Both the position numbers and the translations under genes were made by a program. This document shows positions 10,601-21,108 of a stretch of 31,300 nucleotides of DNA, piece by piece. The notes beneath the pieces were generated by a model. The model had not been told where the DNA came from, made no database searches, and saw only the letters and a program-made list of their open reading frames with translations. The stretch is from Priapulus caudatus (lineage: Eukaryota; Priapulida; Priapulimorpha; Priapulimorphida; Priapulidae), in contig NW_014577081.1 in assembly GCF_000485595.1 (NCBI RefSeq), positions 213,158 through 244,457 on the forward strand, given 5' to 3'. Position 1 is the stretch's first letter; each line of letters starts with the position of its first letter.

Positions 10601-13022
10601 GAGAGAGACGAGATCTAGGAACAGAGAGACGGTTCAGGGAGATATGTGGGGGCAACACTTTGGGGATACTGAGGGATAAATACTTTATTCGTGAGACAGT
10701 CGTGGCAGTTGATTGTAAGTCAGTAGCCAGGGTTGGTCTGTTGCGTGCTTGTGGTTGGTTAATACATATTGGCTAAACACAACTCTGTGTTGTTCTGTTT
10801 TCTATCTAAAATGTTAGATTATACTATATATACATTCTGGTGTAACAAACCAGTTATAGCACATGCCACATAATGTACAACATGTATGTATTCCATAATG
10901 TATTAATTAAGAAGATTACATTGTATTATTCTTAAAGCTGCTTTACGCTACTCTTCGTGGTAATACCATAATCACAGATAGGAATAAGAGTAAATTTTTG
11001 CATTATTAAATATTTATTTATAGTGAAAATGGAAATGCTTACTGTTGGTGATCTCCAACGTTTATCCCTTCATCAATAGTGACGACCACCTTCCAATGGA
11101 TATGAGTGCCTTCTTCATCTTGCACTTCCAGTAAACTGAATGCACTTCCTGCATCTAGCACCTTAAACACAAAGAAACAGAATGAATAATATAGTGTGGA
11201 AATTAGCCATTAATATACTGTCTACATGACTTCCCTATTATCTATTTCTGATGTATATGCATGATGAATAATTGGGACGAATGGATAGATGGATGGGCAG
11301 GCGGAGGGGCGGATGGACTGACAGACAGACAGAAAGATATATGGATCTCAGGCACTTGGAACCTTTCAATAGTAAAATGATGATAAATAAACACGAAATG
11401 TATTGACTACCAAAGTCTTAATTTTTCTCTACTCTCTTTCGCCTATTATTGCCAATAATTTCCTGTAAATGCCATTCAAATACTCCTCCGCAACACACAA
11501 GTACACCGCACGCATGCTGCTGTACACAAACAACAAGAATGAAGAGCAGGCGGGAAAGAGTGATCGCAAAATTTGCTTGACGTTCGCTTTGACGTTTTTT
11601 TTTCACACTATCACAGCACAAATACACAAACAACAGCCTCCATTTTTGTATCTATGCATAGCTAAATGTTCACTTGTTCGAATTATAACTATGCCATCTG
11701 GCACTGCCTACTCTCCTCTAATATATGTCATGAATTCATGCAGAAAACTTCCACTCCACCAAAATATAAATGGGAGGTTATCATCAAAAACTCCCTAGCC
11801 GCGCCACTCGATTGTTTTGGCCAATGAACGTAGTAGTGTGTGTGACATCATGGTCATGCCCACGTGCATTATGCTAGCTTGGCTTGGCGGGCCTCAAAAT
11901 AGAGCTCGGAGGCAGGCATCAGCTCACCCCCGCATGCAATCCGCTGTCATTATTCGTGTATAAACAGGCACATCCTCCCATTTACATTTTGGTGGAGTGG
12001 AAGTTTTCCGCAGGAATACATTGTACGCTATTTCTTGCTTGAGTAGGCAGTACCAAGCAAAAGGAAGAGTTATAAATCAAACAAGTAAACATTTAGCTAT
12101 GCATAGACACTAAAATTGAGGCTGCTGTTAGTGTATTTGTGCTGTGATAGTGTACGTGAAACGAAGCAAGCATCGAGCCAATTTTGCGATCAAGCTTGCC
12201 CACCTGCTCTTTCAACTTTATTCTTGTTGTTTGGGCACATCAGCGTGCATGCGGTATACTTGTGTGTTGCATAGCTTTTGAACGGCATTTACCGGAAATT
12301 ATCGGCAAACGACAGCAATAATAGCTAAATAGGCGAAAAAGAGTAGAGAGACATTATCATTAAGACTTTGGTAGTAAATACATTTCGTGCTTATTTACCA
12401 TCATTTTACTATTGAAACGTTCCAAGTGCCTGTGACTCGATTATGGCTAGATAAGATTGATATTGTTACGAAGTGGCTGGAGGTACGACAGCCGTCGTTC
12501 GTTGAAGCCCCTTTTTGGCGTTTGTTTGAAGGCTGAAGCAATTATTTGCGATCTTCTGATGTAAAATTTACAATAATGTTCATTTTCATACCGAATCCGA
12601 ATGTTTTCTAGCTCATCACTCTTAAATCGTGAATTTATTTTCCAATGCGTTATTTCGAAATCTGCCACCATCCGCCATCATCTTTGTCTCGTTTTGTATG
12701 AAAGCGAATAGACTGCCATACCACCAGCCGCGTAAATTGGAGATACTGAGGCCGTACCTCCAGCCACTGCTGTGAGTATGTAATACACTGTATGTAATGA
12801 TATTTGATAATCATAACTGGGGTGATGACTGCAGATTTTCAGTTCGTTTTCTTATAGGCAAGATGCAGCTTTACTGACCTCATTTTTTAGTTTTAACATT
12901 AGCGTACTCCAATATATTTGCGGAATACCTGCAGATTCTAGCTGAGGCCGATGTAGGCTAATAAAAACAGACAATTCATTCTCAACTACAGAATTCTCGT
13001 GGTTACTCATGGAAGCAGCCAT
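4644..13022 (-). CDS. TTLL12: TTLL12 (tubulin-tyrosine-ligase-like protein 12), complete, 13 exons
   Basis: Intact 629-residue prediction, close to the ~640 of vertebrate TTLL12. Exons in transcript order: 13022-12879, 11161-11043, 10300-10099, 9889-9730, 9564-9431, 9018-8819, 8609-8382, 8210-8099, 7459-7308, 6920-6839, 6584-6516, 5964-5826, 4792-4644. All phases fit and introns are GT-AG. The family has an N-terminal SET-like region followed by a TTL-type ATP-grasp domain. Recognised blocks include YLVDHAWTYTVRDARQHLQQ and LNEMWRYNQTY (exon 3), PVWYILDEFGSRI (exon 4), WLPTTYNLVTELPQF (exon 7), NHWICKPWNLARGLD (exon 8), LDDYEKHFTVMNY (exon 10), QSRAMYGVDMMLAW (exon 12) and EFNYTPDCARAC then FFNDVFSTLFLD (exon 13). 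The E and N of the ATP-grasp EVN-type motif and the Lys of WICKPW are kept. Known family roles, not visible here, include tubulin and histone modification states and antiviral signalling; ligase activity of TTLL12 is unproven. The start ATG at 13022 has a good context (AAGATGG); the next in-frame ATG is 13010. Confidence 0.97.
5455..5814. mobile_element. hAT-type MITE in the last TTLL12 intron
   Basis: A 360-bp element with terminal inverted repeats (left CAGGGCTTGACTGG, right end complementary to CAGGGCCGGACTGG) and a perfect 8-bp target duplication GCGGTACT at 5447-5454 and 5815-5822. End sequence and 8-bp duplication fit the hAT superfamily. It has no transposase ORF. Inside are a run of TA repeats (about 5688-5702) and copies of the palindrome GGCCTGCAGGCC. 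The right duplication overlaps positions +4 to +6 of the TTLL12 exon 12 donor. Confidence 0.93.
7030..7190. repeat. Two-copy 81-bp tandem repeat in TTLL12 intron 9
   Basis: Two adjacent near-identical units begin ACACACACGGACATACACAC (about 7030 and 7111) and end CAAGCTTCT. They differ mainly by GGTCACAAA versus GGTCTCAAA, which indicates a recent local duplication. Confidence 0.93.
7737..8020. mobile_element. Foldback element in TTLL12 intron 8
   Basis: Left arm TGTTTGTTTGGTCGGATCC occurs twice (7737 and 7790) followed by A(T/C)GGATCT. The right arm (7992-8020) is the complement, ending GACCAAACAAACA. The centre includes GGGTTAGGGTTCG next to the right arm. No transposase coding is present. 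Confidence 0.8.
9032..9312. mobile_element. Tc1/mariner (pogo/Tigger-like) MITE in TTLL12 intron 5
   Basis: The element starts CAGTAGAAGTCTAAAAATCC, ends in CTCACTG and is flanked by TA on both sides (9030-9031 and 9313-9314). Ends beginning CAGTAGAA and a TA target are typical of pogo/Tigger-derived MITEs. Internal copies of the motif (ATCTGGACC, AATCCGG) near both ends extend the inverted similarity. It is about 281 bp and non-coding. Confidence 0.7.
10301..11042. other. TTLL12 intron 2, no separate gene seen
   Basis: Between TTLL12 exons 2 and 3. The ORF at 10549-10776 on the plus strand has no recognisable family. A GA-rich patch (10598-10645) and AT-rich stretches are present. No inverted-repeat element was identified. 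Confidence 0.5.
11349..12432. mobile_element. Long foldback element (~1.08 kb) in TTLL12 intron 1
   Basis: Two inverted arms of roughly 430-450 bp. The outer ends read CAGGCACTTGGAAC (11349) and GTTCCAAGTGCCTG (to 12432). The arms converge at about 11785 (CACTCCACCAAAATATAAAT) and about 11985 (complement). The ~200-bp loop (about 11800-11985) is unique and holds no ORF. Arm divergence is visible but modest. No transposase is encoded, so this is a foldback or long-TIR non-autonomous element of unknown superfamily. A diverged relative of one arm appears at about 13710-14090 and again 1678 bp later. Confidence 0.9.
12472..12768. mobile_element. MITE with AGTGGCTGGAGGTACG ends
   Basis: Inverted terminal repeats AGTGGCTGGAGGTACG (12472) and CGTACCTCCAGCCACT (to 12768) enclose about 297 bp. 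The ends look hAT-like (CAGTGGC type), but I could not confirm a target duplication. The left breakpoint of the 1678-bp tandem duplication (12656) lies inside it, so its right part reappears at 14334-14446. Confidence 0.65.
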
Positions 13023-14333
13023 CTTATACCTATCACTTATCACGCTGTCACGTTATTACTTCAATACTTGGCATGGTTACATTATCTAAATAATACATTT
13101 TAATAATTATGTTAGAAATAAGGAGATTTTATTTGTATTTAAAAGAGTTAGAACAAGATGTGGTAATGTGAAACTTACATAGTAGCCAAGATATCAAATA
13201 AACGCGCATATCTCAGGCGAGGTTCAACACAAAACCAAAGATTTATTTGATTGTTTTCCATTTGATTTCAACTGCTTCTTTTCATGTAAAGTGGGAACTT
13301 AGAGTTATTGCATTCATGTAAGTTGTTTAGAGCTAGAAGTAGTAAGATGATCAATTCGAATGTTGTATTTGTCGCAAGTTTATATTCCGACTGACAACGG
13401 AAACCGGGAAATAAATATTCAAACAGAAAGCAAACGCGATGGCGCTTCACCTGTGGCGTCAATAATAACAGAATGGCTACAAAAAGAAACGGTCATATAT
13501 CAAAAGAACGCGTATGTTGACGTTATGACATGTGTGACTATGTCTAATGTATCAGAACCTAGCCACAAATTACCTCACATACCACATACCATATCGCTTC
13601 TCACATACCACAGTTAAATACTGTCAATTTCAGCACAGGCACACGGGCTGTTTCACTTTCACTTCAGTAATAAAAACGATGGTAATTACAATATAAACAC
13701 GCTATGTATTTACTACCGGAGTCATAATGTTTGTGTTTTCCATATTGCCTAATAATCTCCACATAAATGTCGTTCGAATACTGTGCTGCAACACACTCTC
13801 ACTACATGCATTCCTCTGTGCACAAACTTGCAGAAAGATAGCGCAGTAGGAAAGAGTGAGTGAGTAACGGATTTCCACAACATTTGATTCGTTTCATACC
13901 ATGACAGAACAAATATGCAACTGACCGCATCCTTGGTGGTATCTCACTAACTATCTGTGCAAAGCCAAATGTTCTAATGTTTGCATTATCATCCTTGCAC
14001 TTCGGTAGCATGTAATTTACCCAGAGAAATTATGTAAAATCGTACAGAAAACTCCCACTACATGGCAATGTAAATTGGAGGAACTGGCTGTTTATAAATA
14101 AGTAATAGCAGTGTATTACAGTCTGTGTTCCCGGGCCCTCCCTTATCCTTCCATAAACAATATACTTTCTAAAATTCGTGGGGAGAACCGTGCTGTCAAT
14201 ATGTCCATGGAGTATTATGCTTATATGCTGATATATACGTACAACCATCATTCTGTAACTATATGCCTACATACCTAATACGCTGTGGCTATATGCCCGG
14301 CAGCCGGGCACGGTCTTCGATTTCCTAAATGCA
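12656..14333. repeat. Tandem duplication, copy 1 (1678 bp)
   Basis: Direct repeat, offset 1678 bp, of 14334-16010. One difference was noticed (AGAGTTATTG near 13301 versus AGAGTGATTG in copy 2). The unit carries part of TTLL12 intron 1, exon 1, about 1.3 kb of upstream DNA and the left arm of the foldback element that is complete at 15963-16148. The junction with copy 2 has one extra base (A, 14333). Confidence 0.98.
14285..14332. repeat. Partial copy of a foldback element (left arm only)
   Basis: Matches 15963-16010 exactly (from GTGGCTATATGCCCGGCAG to CCTAAATGC). It ends at the tandem-duplication junction, so the truncation is a product of the duplication. Confidence 0.9.
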
Positions 14334-16010
14334 CGAAATCTGCCACCATCCGCCATCATCTTTGTCTCGTTTTGTATGAAAGCGAATAGACTGCCATACC
14401 ACCAGCCGCGTAAATTGGAGATACTGAGGCCGTACCTCCAGCCACTGCTGTGAGTATGTAATACACTGTATGTAATGATATTTGATAATCATAACTGGGG
14501 TGATGACTGCAGATTTTCAGTTCGTTTTCTTATAGGCAAGATGCAGCTTTACTGACCTCATTTTTTAGTTTTAACATTAGCGTACTCCAATATATTTGCG
14601 GAATACCTGCAGATTCTAGCTGAGGCCGATGTAGGCTAATAAAAACAGACAATTCATTCTCAACTACAGAATTCTCGTGGTTACTCATGGAAGCAGCCAT
14701 CTTATACCTATCACTTATCACGCTGTCACGTTATTACTTCAATACTTGGCATGGTTACATTATCTAAATAATACATTTTAATAATTATGTTAGAAATAAG
14801 GAGATTTTATTTGTATTTAAAAGAGTTAGAACAAGATGTGGTAATGTGAAACTTACATAGTAGCCAAGATATCAAATAAACGCGCATATCTCAGGCGAGG
14901 TTCAACACAAAACCAAAGATTTATTTGATTGTTTTCCATTTGATTTCAACTGCTTCTTTTCATGTAAAGTGGGAACTTAGAGTGATTGCATTCATGTAAG
15001 TTGTTTAGAGCTAGAAGTAGTAAGATGATCAATTCGAATGTTGTATTTGTCGCAAGTTTATATTCCGACTGACAACGGAAACCGGGAAATAAATATTCAA
15101 ACAGAAAGCAAACGCGATGGCGCTTCACCTGTGGCGTCAATAATAACAGAATGGCTACAAAAAGAAACGGTCATATATCAAAAGAACGCGTATGTTGACG
15201 TTATGACATGTGTGACTATGTCTAATGTATCAGAACCTAGCCACAAATTACCTCACATACCACATACCATATCGCTTCTCACATACCACAGTTAAATACT
15301 GTCAATTTCAGCACAGGCACACGGGCTGTTTCACTTTCACTTCAGTAATAAAAACGATGGTAATTACAATATAAACACGCTATGTATTTACTACCGGAGT
15401 CATAATGTTTGTGTTTTCCATATTGCCTAATAATCTCCACATAAATGTCGTTCGAATACTGTGCTGCAACACACTCTCACTACATGCATTCCTCTGTGCA
15501 CAAACTTGCAGAAAGATAGCGCAGTAGGAAAGAGTGAGTGAGTAACGGATTTCCACAACATTTGATTCGTTTCATACCATGACAGAACAAATATGCAACT
15601 GACCGCATCCTTGGTGGTATCTCACTAACTATCTGTGCAAAGCCAAATGTTCTAATGTTTGCATTATCATCCTTGCACTTCGGTAGCATGTAATTTACCC
15701 AGAGAAATTATGTAAAATCGTACAGAAAACTCCCACTACATGGCAATGTAAATTGGAGGAACTGGCTGTTTATAAATAAGTAATAGCAGTGTATTACAGT
15801 CTGTGTTCCCGGGCCCTCCCTTATCCTTCCATAAACAATATACTTTCTAAAATTCGTGGGGAGAACCGTGCTGTCAATATGTCCATGGAGTATTATGCTT
15901 ATATGCTGATATATACGTACAACCATCATTCTGTAACTATATGCCTACATACCTAATACGCTGTGGCTATATGCCCGGCAGCCGGGCACGGTCTTCGATT
16001 TCCTAAATGC
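14334..16010. repeat. Tandem duplication, copy 2
   Basis: Second copy of the 1678-bp unit, almost identical to copy 1. It ends at CCTAAATGC inside the left arm of a foldback element, after which the sequence continues uniquely into the rest of that element and then CUEDC2. Confidence 0.98.
14557..14700 (-). CDS. Second copy of TTLL12 coding exon 1
   Basis: Identical to TTLL12 exon 1 (12879-13022), with the same ATG context and the same donor (GAG|GTCAGT). It encodes 48 residues from MAASMSNHEN to MLKLKNE. The downstream copy has no obvious acceptor before its ATG, so a transcript starting here could join directly to exon 2 at 11161 and give the same protein. It may therefore be an alternative first exon with its own promoter copy, or simply a redundant duplicate. 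Use cannot be judged from sequence. Confidence 0.7.
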
Positions 16011-16148
16011 CCGGCAGTTCCTAACCCTAACCCTAACCCTTGTTTACTTGAGATAACGCTGAAAATTAAAAACTGCCGGGCATTTAGGAAATTGAAGACC
16101 GTGTCCGGCAGCCTTCAGGTATATGCCGGCTGCCGGTCATATAACCAC
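15963..16148. mobile_element. Foldback MITE with telomere-like centre
   Basis: Imperfect inverted repeat from GTGGCTATATGCCCGGCAG to CTGCCGGTCATATAACCAC. The inner arms (CATTTAGGAAAT versus ATTTCCTAAATG; ACTGCCGGGCATT versus ATGCCCGGCAGT) also pair. The centre holds about three CCCTAA repeats (16016-16038). It is about 186 bp, non-coding, and ends 33 bp before the CUEDC2 start codon. Confidence 0.88.
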
Positions 16149-16181
16149 TCTGTACCTAATAATCTCTGATTTCATTTTAGG

Positions 16182-19100
16182 ATGACGTCCCCAAGTACTT
16201 GGAGTGAGGAGTCCTTGATCAAGAAAGAGTTGCAACTGTTTTTACGTCAGAATATTCCTTTGGCATTATTAGGGTTTGTGTATTCTAATTTCTATTTACA
16301 AATGATTAATTTTTCACCCATGCATGTAATAATGTAATTACAATAACAGCTGGTGTTTACCTTCGTCAGGCTGCTTATCAGTAATCAGGGTTCTCAGTAA
16401 CCTGTAACTCGGTTCTCAGTAACTCAGTGCACCAGTAATTTCATAAGGAATTTTATTTAAGAACAGATTGGGGAGGGCCTGTGATAGGGTTGTATCACCT
16501 CCTGATACATGAACAAGTTTTATTTAATATCAGATGTCATTTTTGGCACTTTATTTTTACCTAATGCACAGGAAAAGGTTGAAAAGGAAAGGAACATAAT
16601 TATTAAAAATCACAGCTAGATATAAATTAGGCAATTAAGATATGTCGGAGGATTTATGTGATGTTCTAGATTAACTTCAGCTTTGAAGGCATTTCAGATC
16701 TGACATGCGTTGAAAGTCTGTGTAGAACCCCAGTAGTAAAAATGCACAGTTGGTATAGTACTCGATCCTATAGTAGTAATAATAGTAATATATGTACAGT
16801 TAGGTTTCAACTAAGAAAAAGATTGTCACTCTGCAAGAAATCTACTCTCCATCTATGATGTTTTGGATTTTCTGGATAAACTTATTGGTAAAGTGCATAC
16901 ATGTACTCATTATATATTCTGTGATTTTTCAACCCCTGGTATGTCATTACATAATTGTCCCTTTCCAGTGGGAAAGTTGTTTTTCACTATTATTTATATT
17001 TATTTATTGGCAATCATTTTTCACATAAAGAACAATTGATGACATCATCCTGAACTACATAGTCTGTGTCTTGGAGAGCTTGGGCAGCTCTAGCAATTCT
17101 GGAGAAGAGAGCTTCGATGTTGACCAGTTTGTTGAAATGCTGGATGCACACTTTTCTGGATTCGCTGCTGTAGAAAGGTACAATCATCTATGAATGTGTT
17201 TATTCATGTGTGTACTTTTCATGTTTTATTTTTGTTGTTGTCTCAAAACATGTGGTGAATTTTTGTGGGTGTGCTGCCTTGCCTACGTACTGTGTTCTGT
17301 GCTAATTGAATTACTGAAATTCGTAACAGAACATCATCAAAATGTACTCACAGCTGTTTCATAGCACTTTTTCTATGCAGATTGTACTGAATCTTCAAGT
17401 TTTCCGTCTGGTATAGCATACAAAGAGTCGAGTACTAGGGTCAAAACAGTTTGTAACATGCGACTATACTGCAATGTTATTAATTTTGTAATTGTAATAT
17501 GTATAAATACAGATTTGCTCAGATGTGGCATCATTAATGTGTGTTGTATTTGCAGTGAGGCCGTGTGCAAATGGGTGTATTCTCTAGCAACGAAACTTAG
17601 TGAACAACGGCAACAGTCAACTGATGGTATGTGTGCGTGCATGCATATGTGCACAATTTTGATGAATCACGAAACAAGAATATTGCATTTATTACTAGCA
17701 TTACAATTCACAATAGTCTACTTACCAATAAAACAATCACGCAATGTTTTTGCTCAGTTGCAAAAAAGGTGAAAAACGTGTTAGATTTAGTGTGACACAT
17801 TAAAATTATTTGTAAAACAAGATCAAGTTAGTGAGTGAGAGGTATTTATGCTATCATTCTGGTAGGTGGCACAAGGACAAGAAACACGAGTGAAACTTCA
17901 GTGACAAGCCTTGAGGATATGTTTGGTGTTGGCACACCTTCAAGTTTACCTGCCCCACTGTCACATAGAACCATCAGCACATCCAGCGACAAGGAGAACC
18001 ATGACTGCGAAAAATCACAGGTGTGTGCTCTCCCCTGTATTCACACCCTGTGCGCAAGCAGAAGGCAGAATGCGAATTTCACCATAGCACCGACAGAAAG
18101 TGCCATGGAAGCTGTCTGTACTTGCCATTGTGCCTTAAAACTGGGTTGATATCCATAACATTGGAATGTCATGGCTGTCTTAGTTGCTTTGCAGCCATTC
18201 CATTTACATAAATTCTCTGTTGTTTGTGTATCTCTCCCCATCTGTACAGTCCCTGCAGGTCAAGTTCAGAAAATTATGTAGGTTTTATTAAAACTGTTTT
18301 AGTAAGTTTTTGATGACGTGACATCTCTGCATCAGGTCAAGATCGTATCACTCGCACCTAAATTCTATAAGTTCACACATACGGTTTGCGTTTTCTCAGG
18401 ACTCACACTCGGCAGCTGGGGCGTCAGCAGGTAGCAGCTGGACACATGAGCATGTCCACCTCCTAATGGAAATGTTCCCTTCGGCCGGTGAAATCAATGT
18501 GAATCGCTGTCTCTCGGTTGCCGCTGGCGACGTTGAAGCTGCTGCCCAACTACTACTGTGCCAGCCAGAAGATGGCAGCAGCAGTGTTAGTCATGGTTCA
18601 CTGTCAAAGGTAATGCCATTTTTTCCATAATTGTCACCCGTCACATCGAACCAGGTCTTATGTCGCATGGCCAAGTATTGAGCCGTGCATGAAGTAGTAA
18701 AGTGACTGAATTTTTGTTAATTTTGAGATTTTGTCAAAAATGGGTTTAGAAATACCTTACCTCTCTGATCCAGTGACGAAATTAGTAAATAATAACCCTA
18801 AAATGTGTTTTAGAGCACTTTTATGAACAATACCATCTGCTTGGCTTAACTTGTTGTTCACTTTTAAATTAATTTTTCTTAAATTCTGTGCCTCAGAAAT
18901 CGTCCAGTTTGTCCGGACAAATCCGGCCATATATCCAGAACTAAATATGATACAGGTATGAATGAGGTATCAAAATGAAGCTTACTGAGTCAGGAATCTA
19001 AAATTAATGCATAACTCATATCAGCCAAAATGTGACTTAAGACCTGTTTCGATGTGACGGGTCATAATTGTGTTTGTGCTTACGCCATGTCGCAGAGCTT

Positions 19101-19443
19101 GGAGTTGATTTCGGTTTTTTTCCCCGTTTTAGTAATGTGAGGGTTGTGTGTCTTTGTGGCAGGTACACAAACATAGTGTAAAGAAGCATGATGTATGTGG
19201 AATGGGTACAGACAAACAGCTCAGGAATCTCATCATAGAAAAGTGAGTACAACCTGTTCCATGATTAGTAGATCCATAAAGAGAAACCTGCATGCCCTCA
19301 TAATATGGAAAGAGTAGGACAATTATTGCACATTTCTGTGGTAGGCACCACATACAATAATGGCGGCACATTCTTGTGGCAGGTATGCTTATGTTGATCA
19401 GGCAGAAGACCATAGAGAGCATCATCCTCCTCCACCTAAATAC
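16182..19443 (+). CDS. CUEDC2: CUEDC2 (CUE domain-containing protein 2), 3' end missing
   Basis: Seven coding exons: 16182-16273, 17031-17177, 17556-17626, 17866-18020, 18400-18609, 19163-19242, 19383-19443. Phases fit throughout, giving 272 residues so far. The N-terminal block (LLGTIDDIILNYIVCVLESL, EESFDVDQFVEML) matches the conserved CUEDC2 start. A Ser/Thr-rich linker with a SDKENHD motif follows. The CUE domain lies in exon 5 (residues ~170-210), with the MFP motif and the terminal LL that contact ubiquitin. The segment LRNLIIEKYAYVDQAEDHREH matches the family C-terminal region. CUEDC2 is an adaptor known in vertebrates for ubiquitin-linked turnover of steroid receptors and for NF-kB and checkpoint control. 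About 45 C-terminal residues (the family IRY..., GERF... block) were not found downstream. Read through the last donor, the frame would stop after about 11 more codons. The acceptor TTTTAG lies one base before the ATG, so a non-coding 5' exon or a trans-spliced leader is likely. Confidence 0.92.
18635..19062. mobile_element. Foldback MITE in CUEDC2 intron 5
   Basis: Terminal inverted repeats of about 30 bp (ACCCGTCACATCGAACCAGG at left; complementary CCTGTTTCGATGTGACGGGT at right) are flanked by the direct repeat CATAATTGT (18626-18634 and 19063-19071). The element is ~428 bp and non-coding. The exact duplication length (8 or 9 bp) is ambiguous by one base. Confidence 0.88.
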
Positions 19444-19684
19444 GTGAGTATTTATAACACAGATATCACATTTTAAATTGGTTAGGGTAAAGCAATTGTC
19501 GTTTTGGGTGCAATCAGAGATTTTCCCACACCATGGTAAGTGGTACAGGCACCAAGCAAACATATCTTTTGCACAGAGGTTATCACAACAAGGCTTGGTT
19601 TTTTAATAGCTCTTTATTATGTAAGATAAAGAGAAAGACATCACAAACTTAAAGGTCAACACTATCACAGCTATCAGTTATTAT

Positions 19685-19899
19685 GCTAGTTACCTATTAC
19701 TTAATATGCAGTTAATCTACCAATTATTTAAGTTACATATAAACTTGTAGTGTTCAATGTTAACTTGGTACCACATATCNNNNNNNNNNNNNNNNNNNNN
19801 NNNNGCTAGTTACCTATTACTTAATATGCAGTTAATCTACCAATTATTTAAGTTACATATAAACTTGTAGTGTTCAATGTTAACTTGGTACCACATATC
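19685..19899. repeat. Assembly gap (19780-19804) with identical 95-bp flanks
   Basis: A run of 25 N is flanked by 19685-19779 and 19805-19899, identical over 95 bp. This looks like two contig ends that overlap but were scaffolded without merging, so the gap is probably artificial. A true short tandem repeat is the alternative. Confidence 0.95.
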
Positions 19900-20789
19900 T
19901 CAAGCTAATACTTTGATAACATTGGCAGCACACATCACAACACTCACATTTATCTTGACAATGAGCACCACAGCTTTTGTATTCTCCTCGCACACTAATG
20001 GCATTGGTATCTTTGTTTACCAGCTACCTTTCATACAGCCTCTGTCCACGGTTAAGCCTTCTTTGGCATGAAATCATGTAACCCATCAGCATCTTTGCAA
20101 TATGCTCTCTGTGTGATGAGATGCTCACCGGGCGCTCTTCATCCCCTGTTTCACCCCTGTGCTGGTGCAATTATGACTCAAGGGTTTGCTCGTCATCTCG
20201 GTTGGACGTTAAGCCGAGGGCTATGCTATGTGATGTTTGGCGTGCCATCGCCAGCATCTCTGAAACACAAGCATGAAGGCACGACTCGTCATATGCAAAC
20301 CATTGCAGGGGGCCATAAGACCAGGGATGTGTTATTCCATAATTAATTCATGGCATTTGAAAGACATGCTACAGGTTCTTGTAATAATTGACATATGACA
20401 TAATGCAATGTATTTATTTATAGCTTTATGAAACATTTTATTTGCAATAATGCACAATGTGCATTGCCATATTACTTCACTATTGACAATAAAATCACAA
20501 CTTGAACAGGGAATATCATGCTGAACATGATGATGAGGCAAACATACACTTGCACAATTTATCAAACAATGTTAATCTGATTACCCTTTGTTAATGACAA
20601 ATAACTATAGCTCGTTAAAATAGTAACTAAAGAGGAATGTGTTAATTTTACTATTAGTTTAGGCATCATGATTATAATGAGCAACCTTTACACATTAGCA
20701 GACCTACTTCAAGCGATTATGTTAGAGCATATGTGACTTATGATATAACAGAACTAACAATATCTGAAAGATTTTGAACTAACAACAAG

Positions 20790-20839
20790 AACTAACAACT
20801 AACAACTAACAACTAACAACTAACAACTAACAACTAACA
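20790..20839. repeat. AACTAAC 7-bp tandem array
   Basis: About seven perfect copies of the heptamer AACTAAC, with degenerate copies on both sides (20776-20862). Confidence 0.95.
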
Positions 20840-21076
20840 ACAAGAACTAAGAACTAACAATATGTGATGAAGATTTTAAATCGTATTGGAATGTTTCAAT
20901 CCCTATGGACAGCTGCGAACCCTTGTATGCAGCTACTAGGGCTAACAGTACAAAGCTACTATATTTTGCTTCAAAATATATTTGTTACTAATTTTTGATA
21001 CAAAATACAAAACAATGTAGAAAAATATGTATCTCGGTTCAAAATAGTTGTGTTATAAAACTGTATATGTGATAAG

Positions 21077-21108
21077 ATCAGGAGTGTATCAATTGATACA
21101 CTCCTGAT
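21077..21108. repeat. Perfect 32-bp palindrome
   Basis: ATCAGGAGTGTATCAA is followed immediately by its exact complement with no spacer. It shares the ATCAGGAGTG end with the element at 27846-27977. GATAAGAT occurs across both edges, which could reflect a short target duplication. Confidence 0.95.

Noticed and set aside
12447-12671. Minus-strand ORF of 74 residues in TTLL12 intron 1
   Set aside because: It lies largely inside a MITE (12472-12768), starts without ATG and has no family resemblance.
13268-15929. Matched pairs of short ORFs repeated 1678 bp apart
   Set aside because: They are duplicated only because the tandem unit is duplicated; apart from TTLL12 exon 1 none has coding features.
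20068-20346. Plus-strand ORF in the CUEDC2-Kv interval, considered as the CUEDC2 3' exon
   Set aside because: It does not resemble the CUEDC2 C-terminus; composition suggests a dispersed repeat.
20790-20839. CRISPR-like array
   Set aside because: A 7-bp tandem repeat without spacers in animal nuclear DNA.
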